Counted from the first letter of the stretch, positions 8,475 through 16,617 are shown. The stretch is 50,814 bases of DNA from Opitutia bacterium UBA7876 (GCA_002500665.1 DLRY01000027.1:19598-70411), one strand, 5' to 3'. Notes: generated by a model not told the origin, from the sequence alone. Numbers and translations are program-made.

Positions 8475-9530
8475 ATGGCTTTCGAGGGTCTGATTACCGA
8501 ATTGAAGAGGTTTACGCGCGAACGCGTGCCGGGCATGAAGGCCCGTCAATCGATCGAGGCCCTCGGCGGCCCCATATACGACCTCGAGCTGGAGTTCCTG
8601 TCCTCCTCCCGGACCTTCGGGTCGATCATGACCAAGGAGTACGAGGACGGGCAGACCGTGGTGTGCATGCTGAAAGATCACGACCTGGAGGTTGCGGTGA
8701 TGCTTTTCTCCTCCGCCAACGACTGGGTTAGGGGAATGGAAAAGGGCAAGGCGTTCGATCTGCGGGCCCGCCTGGTTTCCTACGACACGCTCTACGAAAG
8801 GGCCATTTTCGGCCATGCCCAAGAAGAAACGGAGGAAGCGGTATCCGCCGAGGCTCCGCCGGCAGCGGCCGAACCCGAGCCCGTCCAGCCCATCGAGCAA
8901 CACCGGGAGGTAATCCGGCGGGCGGTCCGCGGGGATGCTACGACCAAGCGTCCCCGCAGGCTGAGGAACAAAAAGGTTTCGCAAAGGAAAAGCTTCCGAA
9001 AGTCCGCCCATGCCATGGCTCCTGGGGCCATCAAGGTCTGGGGCAAGCCCCGCAAGCTTAAGGTGAGCAAGAGGCCCTCCGCCCGCAAGAAATCCACCGG
9101 GCATCCCATGCCTGCGAGGAAACCCCTCAAGAAGACCAGGAAGGCGGCCGTGCCCAAGTTCCGAGTCACGGCAGGCCCCTCTGCGCAACCCCCGTCTTTT
9201 CCACGGACCGCGCCCGCTTCGCAGCCCCCTCCGGATCCCGCACTCGTATTGCGAATCCTCAGGAAGGGAAGAGTGCAGGGCAAGGGGGTCCTGTCTTCCC
9301 CCGAACTGCAGATTCTCGACCAGGCCGGTTTCGGCTCAGCCGTATCCTTTCCCCCGAAAGACGAAAGCGGATCGCCCCGTATCTTCATCGGGATATTCCT
9401 TATCTTAGCGCTAATGCTGGTCTTGTTGGTTGATTCCGGCTTCCCGCCGGGGGTCCTCATTTTCTTTTTCGGAGTCGGGATATTCGGTTGCTTCTTTCCC
9501 GAGATCCGCGGATTTGTTACCGACGATTGA
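8475..9530 (+). CDS. Membrane protein with novel SSSRTF N-terminal domain (paralogue A)
   Basis: The protein has 351 residues. Residues 1-113 form a domain that aligns without gaps to the next gene: SSSRTF at 43-48, GQTV at 59-62, W84 and IFG at 111-113. A Glu/Ala/Pro linker (about 116-145) follows, then a long Lys/Arg-rich stretch (about 152-235), a short region around LRILRKGRVQGKG, and a hydrophobic C-terminus with probably two membrane helices (about 300-345). I do not recognise the N-terminal domain. By its composition it would be cytoplasmic, tethered to the inner membrane by a basic linker. It is the most diverged of the three paralogues (SYDTLYER in place of GFDGLYQR). The gene is followed 57 bases later by paralogue B on the same strand. 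Confidence 0.8.
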   Translation: MAFEGLITELKRFTRERVPGMKARQSIEALGGPIYDLELEFLSSSRTFGSIMTKEYEDGQTVVCMLKDHDLEVAVMLFSSANDWVRGMEKGKAFDLRARLVSYDTLYERAIFGHAQEETEEAVSAEAPPAAAEPEPVQPIEQHREVIRRAVRGDATTKRPRRLRNKKVSQRKSFRKSAHAMAPGAIKVWGKPRKLKVSKRPSARKKSTGHPMPARKPLKKTRKAAVPKFRVTAGPSAQPPSFPRTAPASQPPPDPALVLRILRKGRVQGKGVLSSPELQILDQAGFGSAVSFPPKDESGSPRIFIGIFLILALMLVLLVDSGFPPGVLIFFFGVGIFGCFFPEIRGFVTDD

Positions 9531-9587
9531 GTCTGTTTCCTCCCTTATGAACCCATCACCTGATCTCCCCTCAACCCATCTTTGCAA

Positions 9588-11126
9588 ATGAGCTTGCGCC
9601 AACTGATCGACGTTCTGACGGACCTCAGGGAAAACCGCAAGCTTGGCTCCGAGGCGGATGAAGCCGTTCGTCCGTTCCAAGGAAAGAATTACTCCTCCGG
9701 CTTTAGCTTCGGCTCCTCCTCGAGAACCTTTGCGAATCCTCATGACCCGTCCTTTGAGGGGGGTCAGACCGTGACGGGAGAGATTGCGGGTGAGGGTCTG
9801 GAGTTTTCCCTTCTCCTGCCCGAGTCCGAAAACGAGTGGGTGACCGGCCTCGAGAGAGGGGAGGAATTCTCGGCCTCCGTTCGGTTTCTGGGTTTCGACG
9901 GCCTCTACCAGCGAGGCATATTTGGCTTTCTGGGAAAGGCGGGCGGGGAGGATGCGGTTCCCGCTGCCGGGCAACCTGAGGAAGCCGAAGCCGAGCCTCC
10001 GGAGGGCGATGCCGAACCGGACGAAGATCCGCCGGTGGACAAGGAGCTCGGCCCGGACCTGGAAGCCCCGGCACCGGCGCGGAAAGATCAGGCGCCGGAT
10101 GAGGCGGAGGAAAAGGAAGAGGAAGCGACGGATGAGACCGGGGAAGGGGATGAATCCGCCGTGGATTCCGAGTCAAGCGAGGCCGATCCCCCCGAGCTTG
10201 TACAGGAAGATCGCCCGGAGGAGGAGATGCAACCCGCAACCGATGAGTCGGACGACTTCAAGGGAGAGCTTGGGGAGACTGAGGAAGCCGTCCAGCAACC
10301 GAGCGACCTCAAGGAAGAAGAGCGGGAGATCGAGCAAGAGCGACAAGACTTGTTGAACCTATCGGGGACTGATGGCGAGCAACCGGAAAAGGAGAGCGAG
10401 CCGGAAGAATCCTCCCCGGTCGAAAAGGAAACTGCTGACCCCGAGGAGGCGGAGAGGGTCATGGAAAGGGCAAGGATGTGGGGCGTACAAGGTCTCACCC
10501 GCAAGGAGCAGCGGATATACCACCTCGAAAAGGAACGCCTGAAAGAAAAGCGATGGAGGCTCGAAAAGATTCTCGACAAGGCCTACGAGGAAGGGGTTGA
10601 TTCCCTCACCCCCGAGGAACTTGCCCTTTACGAATCCAAGAATACCCCCCTCAAGACCAAGGCGGCAAGGAAGCCGGGCAAGGGCTCTTCCTTCCGCAAG
10701 GTCAAAGCTGGTCCCACTAAGATTAAGAAAGGGGCCAACAGAATGAAGGCATCCGGCAGGAGGCATCCGGCCAAGAAGAAGCAAGAGCCCGAACCCGGGG
10801 GGTGCCGCATTCCCATTGCCATTGTCTTTGGCTTGCTTGCCTTGAATGTCCTGGGAGACGGAAGACTCGGCATGTTTTTCTTTTTCGTGCTGCTTGCGTT
10901 TCTTTGCCTTCACCCATGGCTGGTCAAGTGGATGGGGGAAGATTTCCTGCAGGGTTTTTTCCCCGGCGAGTCCTATGAGGACAAGCGTTTCCGGAGGGGA
11001 TGCTGGCTTTTTCTATTGGGAATTTGTACCCTCAACGTCTTTCCGCTCGGCATCATCCTTTTGGGAATCGGGTTGTTCATGGTAGTGTCCAGTGATTCCT
11101 TCAGGAAGCTGACCAAAGGGAAATAG
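9588..11126 (+). CDS. Membrane protein with novel SSSRTF N-terminal domain and long acidic linker (paralogue B)
   Basis: The protein has 512 residues from the ATG at 9588. A TTG two codons earlier is possible, but the MSxxxLIxVL start matches paralogue C. Residues 1-113 are the shared domain (SSSRTF 43-48, GQTV 59-62, ENEW 81-84, LGFDGLYQR 101-109, IFG 111-113). Residues about 120-290 are a very acidic Glu/Asp/Pro/Ser linker, 290-345 is charged and helical, and 345-400 is Lys/Arg-rich. The C-terminus (about 405-505) has about four hydrophobic segments (for example FFFFVLLAFLCLH and LGIILLGIGLFMVV). Function is unknown. The acidic-then-basic linker before membrane helices is the same plan as in paralogues A and C. 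Confidence 0.8.
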   Translation: MSLRQLIDVLTDLRENRKLGSEADEAVRPFQGKNYSSGFSFGSSSRTFANPHDPSFEGGQTVTGEIAGEGLEFSLLLPESENEWVTGLERGEEFSASVRFLGFDGLYQRGIFGFLGKAGGEDAVPAAGQPEEAEAEPPEGDAEPDEDPPVDKELGPDLEAPAPARKDQAPDEAEEKEEEATDETGEGDESAVDSESSEADPPELVQEDRPEEEMQPATDESDDFKGELGETEEAVQQPSDLKEEEREIEQERQDLLNLSGTDGEQPEKESEPEESSPVEKETADPEEAERVMERARMWGVQGLTRKEQRIYHLEKERLKEKRWRLEKILDKAYEEGVDSLTPEELALYESKNTPLKTKAARKPGKGSSFRKVKAGPTKIKKGANRMKASGRRHPAKKKQEPEPGGCRIPIAIVFGLLALNVLGDGRLGMFFFFVLLAFLCLHPWLVKWMGEDFLQGFFPGESYEDKRFRRGCWLFLLGICTLNVFPLGIILLGIGLFMVVSSDSFRKLTKGK

Positions 11127-11152
11127 GGTGGGTTTCCATCCGCCCGGGTCAC

Positions 11153-11175
11153 GGGCAACCCAATGGGTTGATCCC
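11153..11175. terminator. Possible bidirectional hairpin between convergent paralogues B and C
   Basis: CAACCC (11156-11161) and GGGTTG (11165-11170) form a stem with loop AAT. GGG (11153-11155) and CCC (11173-11175) can extend it past a 2-base bulge. It lies in the 49-base gap between two convergent stops. No T tract follows on either strand, so it is a weak terminator candidate. Confidence 0.35.
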
Positions 11176-12234
11176 TTAGCTGCGGGGAACGCTGAAGAAG
11201 GGAATGGACAGGGGGTATTTCCAAGTTTCCCCTTGGCTTGCCTTGATGCACCCGATGATGGGGAACAGGAACCACACAATGGCGAGCGCAATCAAGGTGA
11301 ATATCCCGATGAAGACGAATATCAGGGCGACTGAGAGGATGGCATATATGAAAGAGGATATGTTCCAGTTCAGAATGATCCTGCCGTGGGCGTCGGCCAT
11401 TGGTGAGTCACCCTTGGCCGTCAACCACATCACAAGTGGGAGAATGATGCCTGCGGTGGGAATGAAAATGCTGGCGAACTGGCTTAGGTGCATGAACAAG
11501 CAGAATTGTTTTTCCTCCATGCCCCAGGGCCGGTTTGAAGTTTCCGGGGACGGAGAAGCACCATACTTTTTGCCGAAGGGATCATTCGCTGGAGCGGAGG
11601 AGGGCCGAGGTTGAGCGGAGGAGGGTCGAACGCCTCCTCGGACTTTTCTGGGGTTAATTTTTATGGTCGCCCTGTTTTTTTTCTTCGGGGTCGGAACGGG
11701 TTTGGCTTGATCGGGGGGAGGGGAAGACGGTTCGGGTTGGGGGGGGGGCGTGGGGGAATCGTCACTATGGAGCGAAAGACTCGGCTTGGTCGGGATCGAT
11801 GTCTTAGGTTCCAACGACTGTTTCCTTTCATCGGAATCATCGGGGATCTCCTCCGGTTCTTCAGGCATTTCGCTCGAATCTCCGACTTGCCCGAAGATGG
11901 GCCGCTGGAATAGGCCGTCGAATCCGAGAATCCGGACTGTCATGGCAAAGGAATCGTCTCTTTTGAGGGAGTCCGCCCACTCGTTTTCCGAAGGCAGGGC
12001 AAGGAGGGAGAATCGCAGGTTCTCGTCCGCCAGTTGGCCCGTGATGGTCTGCCCGTTTTCGTAGGTTCTTTCAGGATCGTGCTGACTGGAGAAGGTCCTC
12101 GAGGAGGAGTCGAAAACGAAATCGAGCCGATAGGTCCCATCTCGAAAGGCGGAGAGCTTGTCTTCAGCCTCGGTTCCGGAGGCGGATTCCTCCTTGAGCG
12201 ACCGCAGGACTTCGATTAGTCTTTGCTCGCTCAC
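11176..12234 (-). CDS. SSSRTF-domain membrane protein with DUF4870-like C-terminus (paralogue C)
   Basis: The protein has 352 residues. Residues 1-115 are the domain shared with the two genes to the left: SSSRTF at 43-48, GQTI at 61-64, ENEW at 83-86, LGFDGLFQR and IFG. A Ser/Pro/Glu-rich linker (about 118-180) includes three Pro codons inside a run of ten C on the coding strand. A basic segment (RATIKINPRKVRGG) follows, then a C-terminal domain of about 110 residues starting WGMEEKQFCLFMHLSQF, with three or four membrane helices. That part looks like DUF4870/Tic20-like small membrane proteins. The gene is convergent with paralogue B and lies downstream of the Gfo/Idh gene (31-base gap), so it may belong to that transcript. 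Role unknown. Confidence 0.82.
   Translation of the reverse strand: MSEQRLIEVLRSLKEESASGTEAEDKLSAFRDGTYRLDFVFDSSSRTFSSQHDPERTYENGQTITGQLADENLRFSLLALPSENEWADSLKRDDSFAMTVRILGFDGLFQRPIFGQVGDSSEMPEEPEEIPDDSDERKQSLEPKTSIPTKPSLSLHSDDSPTPPPQPEPSSPPPDQAKPVPTPKKKNRATIKINPRKVRGGVRPSSAQPRPSSAPANDPFGKKYGASPSPETSNRPWGMEEKQFCLFMHLSQFASIFIPTAGIILPLVMWLTAKGDSPMADAHGRIILNWNISSFIYAILSVALIFVFIGIFTLIALAIVWFLFPIIGCIKASQGETWKYPLSIPFFSVPRS
11739..11748 (-). repeat. 10-base poly-C tract (coding strand) inside paralogue C
   Basis: Ten consecutive G on the plus strand read as CCC CCC CCC C on the coding strand and encode Pro-Pro-Pro plus the first base of CAA. It is the longest homopolymer I found in a coding sequence in this window. 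Gain or loss of one base would truncate the protein before its membrane domain. Confidence 0.9.
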
Positions 12235-12265
12235 TCGGCCTCTTGGGGGAAGGATGACGGTTGTT

Positions 12266-13549
12266 CTAGACGCGGTACCACTTGCTGCGCCTCTTGCGGT
12301 CGGTCAGCTTGTCGGCTTCCTCGTCGTTGACGAACTTTTCCTTCTTCGGGTCCCAGTCGAGTTCGCGCCTGAGCTCGTAGCCGATGTTGCAGAGCTGGCA
12401 GAGGGTCGCCGTACGATGACCGGCCTCTACGTGGGCGAGCGGGAGTTCCCCGGAATGAATGCAGTCGAGCCACTCGTCGTGGTGGTTTCTGGGTTTGCGC
12501 AGACTGACCGTCGTCTTGAAATCCTTGAGCAGGCTTGGTGGATCCGATTTCCATGGTCCGCGGTCGACCCAGATGGTGCCCTCGGAACCATAAAAGATGG
12601 TTCCTCCCCGCCACTCGGGGATGGATCCGTGGACGACCTCGATGCCGTTCTCGTAAATGAGCCGTACTTCCTTCTCCCCCTTCTCGGGAGGGATCACCTT
12701 GACCGGTCCGGTGTAGTCCGCATCCATGCCCCACTGTCCAATGTCGAAGTGATGGGCTCCCATGTCGGCCAAGTAGCCGTTGCAATATTCGGTATAGGCC
12801 CGCCAGCGCGGGAAGTGGTTATGGACGTTGTCGGGGCAGAGGATCTTGTTGAACCCGCGGGTCGGGGCCGGTCCCTGCCAGGCATCCCAGTCGATCCCAT
12901 CGGGTATCTTCTCGGTCGGAAGGTCGCAGGCCTTCGGGGGACCTCCCACGCAGACGCGGATTTTTTTGATCTCCCCGATTGCCCCGCTACGGATGAGTTC
13001 CACGGTTTTGCGGAATTTGCCCCCGAACTCGGTTCGCTGCTGGCTGCCGGTCTGGAAGACTACCTTGTTTTCATTCACTGCCTCTACCATGGCCCGCCCT
13101 TCCTTAATGGTGAGTGAGATCGGTTTTTCGCAGTAGACGTGCTTCTTGGCCCGGGCGGCGAGGATCGTCGGTTCGCCGTGCCAGTGGTCGGGGGTGGCGA
13201 TGAGGACCGCATCGACTTGCTCGTCGGCCAGCAGTTCACGATAGTCGGTGGTGACGGTAAGGCCTTTCCATCCCTTCCCGGGAGTGTTTTGCCCGTAATG
13301 CTTTTCGATGAGGGCTTTGGTGTGATCGGCGCGAACTTGGGCCACCTCGGCAAATCCGGTCACTTGGGCCCGGGGGTTGCGGATAAGGCGGTGGACGTGA
13401 CTGCGACCCTGCTTGCCTGGGCCGATGACGGCAACGTTGATCCGGTTATTGGGAGAGGAATCCCCCTTGGCGGCCCATACGTGAGAGGGCAGAATGAAGG
13501 GGGCGGATGCGAGGGAGGCTTGCTTGAGGAATTTTCTACGGTTGCTCAT
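12266..13549 (-). CDS. Gfo/Idh/MocA-family oxidoreductase with Tat signal
   Basis: The protein has 427 residues. The ATG at 13549 is chosen because it gives a twin-arginine signal (MSNRRKFLKQASLASAPFI, ending near HVWA); an upstream start at 13624 would bury it. A Rossmann fold begins at INVAVIGPGKQGRSH, and the family EKP motif (VYCEKPISL) is present. A C-terminal alpha/beta dimer domain includes DMGAHHFDIGQWGM. Family members are NAD(P)-dependent sugar or polyol dehydrogenases; Tat-exported versions are frequent in Planctomycetes and Verrucomicrobiota, and their substrates are mostly unknown. The cofactor would be loaded before export to the periplasm. The gene lies 107 bases downstream of rsfS, a gap that may hold its own promoter. 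Confidence 0.9.
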   Translation of the reverse strand: MSNRRKFLKQASLASAPFILPSHVWAAKGDSSPNNRINVAVIGPGKQGRSHVHRLIRNPRAQVTGFAEVAQVRADHTKALIEKHYGQNTPGKGWKGLTVTTDYRELLADEQVDAVLIATPDHWHGEPTILAARAKKHVYCEKPISLTIKEGRAMVEAVNENKVVFQTGSQQRTEFGGKFRKTVELIRSGAIGEIKKIRVCVGGPPKACDLPTEKIPDGIDWDAWQGPAPTRGFNKILCPDNVHNHFPRWRAYTEYCNGYLADMGAHHFDIGQWGMDADYTGPVKVIPPEKGEKEVRLIYENGIEVVHGSIPEWRGGTIFYGSEGTIWVDRGPWKSDPPSLLKDFKTTVSLRKPRNHHDEWLDCIHSGELPLAHVEAGHRTATLCQLCNIGYELRRELDWDPKKEKFVNDEEADKLTDRKRRSKWYRV

Positions 13550-13656
13550 TGGTTCTTGTGGGTTTAAAGGGCGGCCGGGGGGAAGCTGTCCCCAATGGGA
13601 CAAAAAAAGCATCGTCGAGGTCAAGCAAAGTTCGACCCGAGGGTTGAAAAAAGGCC

Positions 13657-14031
13657 TTAAAGATCGTCCGGAGAGAGATCGAGGGCATCCTTCCAGAGGC
13701 TTTCCAGGGCGTAGTTTTGGCGCTGCTCGCTGGAAAACAGGTGAACGACGAAGTCGATGGCGTCGAGGACCAGCCAGCCACTCGACTGGAAGCGGTCGCG
13801 CGAATAGAGCTCGATCTGGTTGTCCTTGAGCGTTTTTTCAAGGTTGTCCCGGAGGGCCTTGAGGTGAGGGTCGGAGGTGCCCGTGGCGATTACGAAACAA
13901 TCGGTGAGGGGGGACGAGTCGCCAAAGTAGAGAAGCTTGAGGTCCTGGGCCTTCTTGTCAAGAAGGGCCTCGCAGGCAAGGCGCAGGTTGGCTCGCAATT
14001 CCGATTTGGCGGGTGGTGGATCGATCTTCAT
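13657..14031 (-). CDS. rsfS: Ribosomal silencing factor RsfS
   Basis: The protein has 124 residues, normal for the Iojap/DUF143 family. Typical motifs are visible: DKKAQDLKLLYFGDSSPLTD near the N-terminus, FVIATGTSDPHLKAL, then GWLVLDAIDFVVHLFSSEQRQNYALESLW. RsfS binds ribosomal protein uL14 and blocks 50S-30S joining when nutrients are scarce. Its ATG overlaps the nadD stop (ATGA, 14028-14031); the nadD-rsfS pairing is common across bacteria and supports both calls. Cytoplasmic. Confidence 0.95.
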   Translation of the reverse strand: MKIDPPPAKSELRANLRLACEALLDKKAQDLKLLYFGDSSPLTDCFVIATGTSDPHLKALRDNLEKTLKDNQIELYSRDRFQSSGWLVLDAIDFVVHLFSSEQRQNYALESLWKDALDLSPDDL

Positions 14032-14645
14032 GGCGAAGGGGAGGGGGGAAGGAGAAGGTTTTCCTCGAGGTAGTCGTAGGCGGGGGAGGGAAGGTCGTCA
14101 CGGAAGGCTTGTCCCCCCCTTATTTTTTCACGGATGGAGGAGGAGGAGAGATCGATGAGGTCGTTCTTCATCCATTCGAAGCGAAGGCCGGGCAGAGGGG
14201 GGTGCCAATCGGAGTCCGTGAGGCGTGAAAAAACGAGGAAGGTGACGAGGCCTGACAGTTCCTCCACGAATTTCCATTGCGGGAGCCTTTGGAACTGGTC
14301 CTCCCCGAGAAGCAGGAGGATTTCCCGCTCCGGATACCTTTTTTCAACCTCCAGCAGGGTGTGATAGGTGTAGCAAGTCTTGCCCTGCAAAATCTCGTGA
14401 TCGAAGACCTCGATGGCCTGATGTTGGATCGCGATGCGCTCGAGCATGGCGAGGCGGTGCCTGGCCTCGAAGAAGGGCTTTTCCACCCGGAGGGGAGCGT
14501 GGAAGGCGGGACAAAGCACGAGAGTCTCGAGATCGGCTCGCTCGATGGCATCCTCGGCCAAGGCGAGGTGACCCTTGTGGATGGGGTCGAAGCTTCCGCC
14601 GAAAAAACCGATCCTCGCGGCGGAGCCTGGGGAGTGGGGGGACAT
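14028..14645 (-). CDS. nadD: Nicotinate-nucleotide adenylyltransferase NadD
   Basis: The protein has 205 residues from the ATG at 14645; a longer reading to 14747 would run into the upstream gene and adds no conserved sequence. The nucleotidyltransferase signature GGSFDPIHKGHL (about 16-27) carries the two catalytic histidines. The C-terminal DLSSSSIREKIRGG corresponds to the family's ISSTxIR phosphate-binding motif. It transfers AMP from ATP to nicotinate mononucleotide to make deamido-NAD. It starts 7 bases after the EIIA-DAC stop and overlaps rsfS, so the three genes probably form one transcript. Confidence 0.95.
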   Translation of the reverse strand: MSPHSPGSAARIGFFGGSFDPIHKGHLALAEDAIERADLETLVLCPAFHAPLRVEKPFFEARHRLAMLERIAIQHQAIEVFDHEILQGKTCYTYHTLLEVEKRYPEREILLLLGEDQFQRLPQWKFVEELSGLVTFLVFSRLTDSDWHPPLPGLRFEWMKNDLIDLSSSSIREKIRGGQAFRDDLPSPAYDYLEENLLLPPSPSP

Positions 14646-14652
14646 CTCCGGG

Positions 14653-16008
14653 TCACAGGGCCCGCCCCTCGGATTTCTCGAAGAGGGTGAACATCTGCCC
14701 TTTTCGGAAATAGGTAACTTGGCCGGAGGAGGATACCACCAGGGCAAGCGAGTCGGTTACGTGGGTGATGGCCGCAGCCGCCGCATGCCTGGTGCCGAGC
14801 CCGCCCGGCAGGACGATCTCGTCCGCCTTGGCCTGGATCAGGCAACCTGCCGACTCGACCACCCCGTTGCCCTGCAGGATGAAGGCCCCGTCGATCAGGG
14901 CGAGTTCCTTGATAGTCTCGTCCATGAAGGGGTTGAGGATGCTGCGGTCTTCCTCCCCATATCCATGAAAAGGGTTGAGGACCAACTGTTTGGACCTCTT
15001 GGATACCTCGACGTGATCCCCGAGGATGAACATCGCGCCGATGGCCAGGCCCTCCCGGCCGGAGGTGGCGAGATCGGTGGCGATGGCGGTGATCCTCTCG
15101 AGGGCCTCGGCCGAGACGTCGGGGGGGAGCATCTCCTCCCCTTGCCCGATGACAGACTCGAATTCCTCGTCCACGTCGACCACCAGAACGGTGTCGAGCT
15201 GCCCGCTGTCGGGGATTCCCCCGATGCAGCAGACCCGGTCCTGAAACCCGAATATCTCACGGGTCAAGCCAAGCAGGATGGCGGCACGGAGCTGGGAAAG
15301 ACGGGAGCGGGAGAGAGCCCGTACGGCAAGGGTGGCGTCGGCCCGCTGGTGGCTGCGGTCGTCCTCCGAGACGTCTTGTCCGGCCAGCACGACCTTGAAG
15401 CCCGGGAAGTTCATCTTGGGGGCAAGGCTGGGAGGGAAGACGTCCGTGAAGATAAGAATGGTCGAGCAATCCGCGGCCTTGGCGATCTTGGCCGCCTCGT
15501 CGGTCAGTAGCTTGTTGAACTTGGTCCGGCGCCTGGCGGGCCGGTCGTCGGTTCCCGCGAAGGCCTTGCGGACGGCGTTCTTGAACTCGGACTTCTCCCT
15601 GGCCATCCAGAGCTGGTCCATGATCGAGCTGTCTTGGAAAGCCCTCGCCAGGGCAGCGAGGAAGGAGAGGTAGTTCTTGGCCTTCTCATTGGCCAGAAGG
15701 AGGAAAACGAAGCGGATGTCGCCGTAGCTGTCCTTGTCCTCGAAGTTCAGTCCGGCCGGGCAACGGCCGATGGCCAGGGCGTAGGGCCTCTTCATGTCGA
15801 CCCGAGCATGGGGTAGGGCCACTCCCTCTCCCAAGTAGCTTGTGAGTGAACGCTCGCGCTCGATCAGTTCCTTGAGAACCTTCTTGCGCTTACGGGGGGT
15901 CGGAAGGAGGGTGTCGCAGGTATCGATCAGTTCGGCATATGCGGACTTTAGATCCTTGCTGCCCAAGTCGATGATCCGGTTGGAGGAGATGTAGCGGTCT
16001 ATGCGCAT
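14653..16008 (-). CDS. PTS EIIA (PtsN-type) fused to a DisA_N-type diadenylate cyclase
   Basis: The protein has 451 residues. Residues 1-150 resemble EIIA of the nitrogen/fructose type, with the phospho-acceptor motif GVALPHARV (His67). Residues about 160-290 form an alpha/beta region reminiscent of the domain that precedes the cyclase in archaeal-type DacZ. Residues about 300-440 are a DAC domain: DGA at 373-375 and GTRH at 405-408 followed by AAAAA, where DisA and CdaA have RHR, then SLALVVSSSGQVTYF. DAC enzymes condense two ATP into c-di-AMP, a signal for potassium, osmotic and wall homeostasis. No membrane helix is seen, so it is probably cytosolic. I know of no characterised EIIA-DAC fusion. 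PTS phosphorylation controlling c-di-AMP synthesis is inference. Confidence 0.85.
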   Translation of the reverse strand: MRIDRYISSNRIIDLGSKDLKSAYAELIDTCDTLLPTPRKRKKVLKELIERERSLTSYLGEGVALPHARVDMKRPYALAIGRCPAGLNFEDKDSYGDIRFVFLLLANEKAKNYLSFLAALARAFQDSSIMDQLWMAREKSEFKNAVRKAFAGTDDRPARRRTKFNKLLTDEAAKIAKAADCSTILIFTDVFPPSLAPKMNFPGFKVVLAGQDVSEDDRSHQRADATLAVRALSRSRLSQLRAAILLGLTREIFGFQDRVCCIGGIPDSGQLDTVLVVDVDEEFESVIGQGEEMLPPDVSAEALERITAIATDLATSGREGLAIGAMFILGDHVEVSKRSKQLVLNPFHGYGEEDRSILNPFMDETIKELALIDGAFILQGNGVVESAGCLIQAKADEIVLPGGLGTRHAAAAAITHVTDSLALVVSSSGQVTYFRKGQMFTLFEKSEGRAL

Positions 16009-16066
16009 GCCTCAGGAAAAAAGTCGGGTGAGGGGGATCCCTGCCCGTTGGTGGTTGGCCTGCCGC

Positions 16067-16441
16067 TTACTTCTCCCACTCGAGGGCACCGCTTTTCAGT
16101 TCGTAGACCAGGCCTGCGACGAGGACGAAGGTAAAGAAGAGCATGGGCCACAGGATGTTGATCCCGCAGGCCATCAGATCCCGGTGGGTCAGGACCCAGG
16201 GGATGAGGAAGACCACGTCGATGTCGAAAAGGATGAAGAGCATGGCCGTGACGTAGAACTTGACCGAGTAACGGGTCTCCCCCTTGGTGTCGGCCGCCAA
16301 TCCGCATTCGTAGGGCGAATCCTTGATTTTTCCCGCCGTCGCCTTTTGTCCGAAGAGGTGGCTCGCAAACAGTATGCCCACACCCATCCCGACGGCCAGG
16401 ATGACTTGCAGGAGAACTGGAAGATAATCAACGAGACTCAC
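16067..16441 (-). CDS. nuoA: NADH-quinone oxidoreductase subunit A
   Basis: The protein has 124 residues from a GTG at 16441; a TTG at 16534 would add 31 residues unlike the family. It has three membrane helices and the NuoA hallmark PYECG, followed by RYSVKFYVTAMLFILFDIDVVFLIPW. NuoA is a membrane-arm subunit of complex I near the quinone site. No nuoB or other complex I gene follows: the next gene on this strand, 58 bases on, is the EIIA-DAC fusion. The gene is therefore separated from any nuo operon within the window. The start is uncertain; the identity is not. Confidence 0.9.
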   Translation of the reverse strand: MSLVDYLPVLLQVILAVGMGVGILFASHLFGQKATAGKIKDSPYECGLAADTKGETRYSVKFYVTAMLFILFDIDVVFLIPWVLTHRDLMACGINILWPMLFFTFVLVAGLVYELKSGALEWEK

Positions 16442-16581
16442 GGGAAAACTAATCGTACCAAAACGCTCGGGAGGCAAGAATATTCGGTTGTTGGGGGGAT
16501 CCCCCACGGAGCCTGGAGAATAAATGCTTAACAAATTTCCGAACGACGAATTCTATCTTGTGTGGGAAAAATTCTCGAAAC

Positions 16582-16611
16582 TTGCAAAAGGGTCTCAAAT
16601 TGAGCTATAAT
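16582..16611 (+). promoter_or_regulatory. Sigma70-type promoter of the T2SS operon
   Basis: A -35-like TTGCAA (16582-16587) and a perfect -10 TATAAT (16606-16611) are separated by 18 bases. Transcription would start near 16618, which is the gspG ATG, so the first mRNA codon may be essentially leaderless. An in-frame GTG at 16612 is too close to the -10 box to be transcribed. Confidence 0.65.
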
Positions 16612-16617
16612 GTGAGA

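Noticed and set aside
12158..13117. A 319-codon open frame on the plus strand
   Set aside because: Antisense to the Tat oxidoreductase and the start of paralogue C; no recognisable domain.
14575..15510. A 311-codon open frame on the plus strand
   Set aside because: Antisense to the EIIA-DAC fusion and nadD. The minus-strand proteins carry catalytic motifs; the plus-strand product does not.
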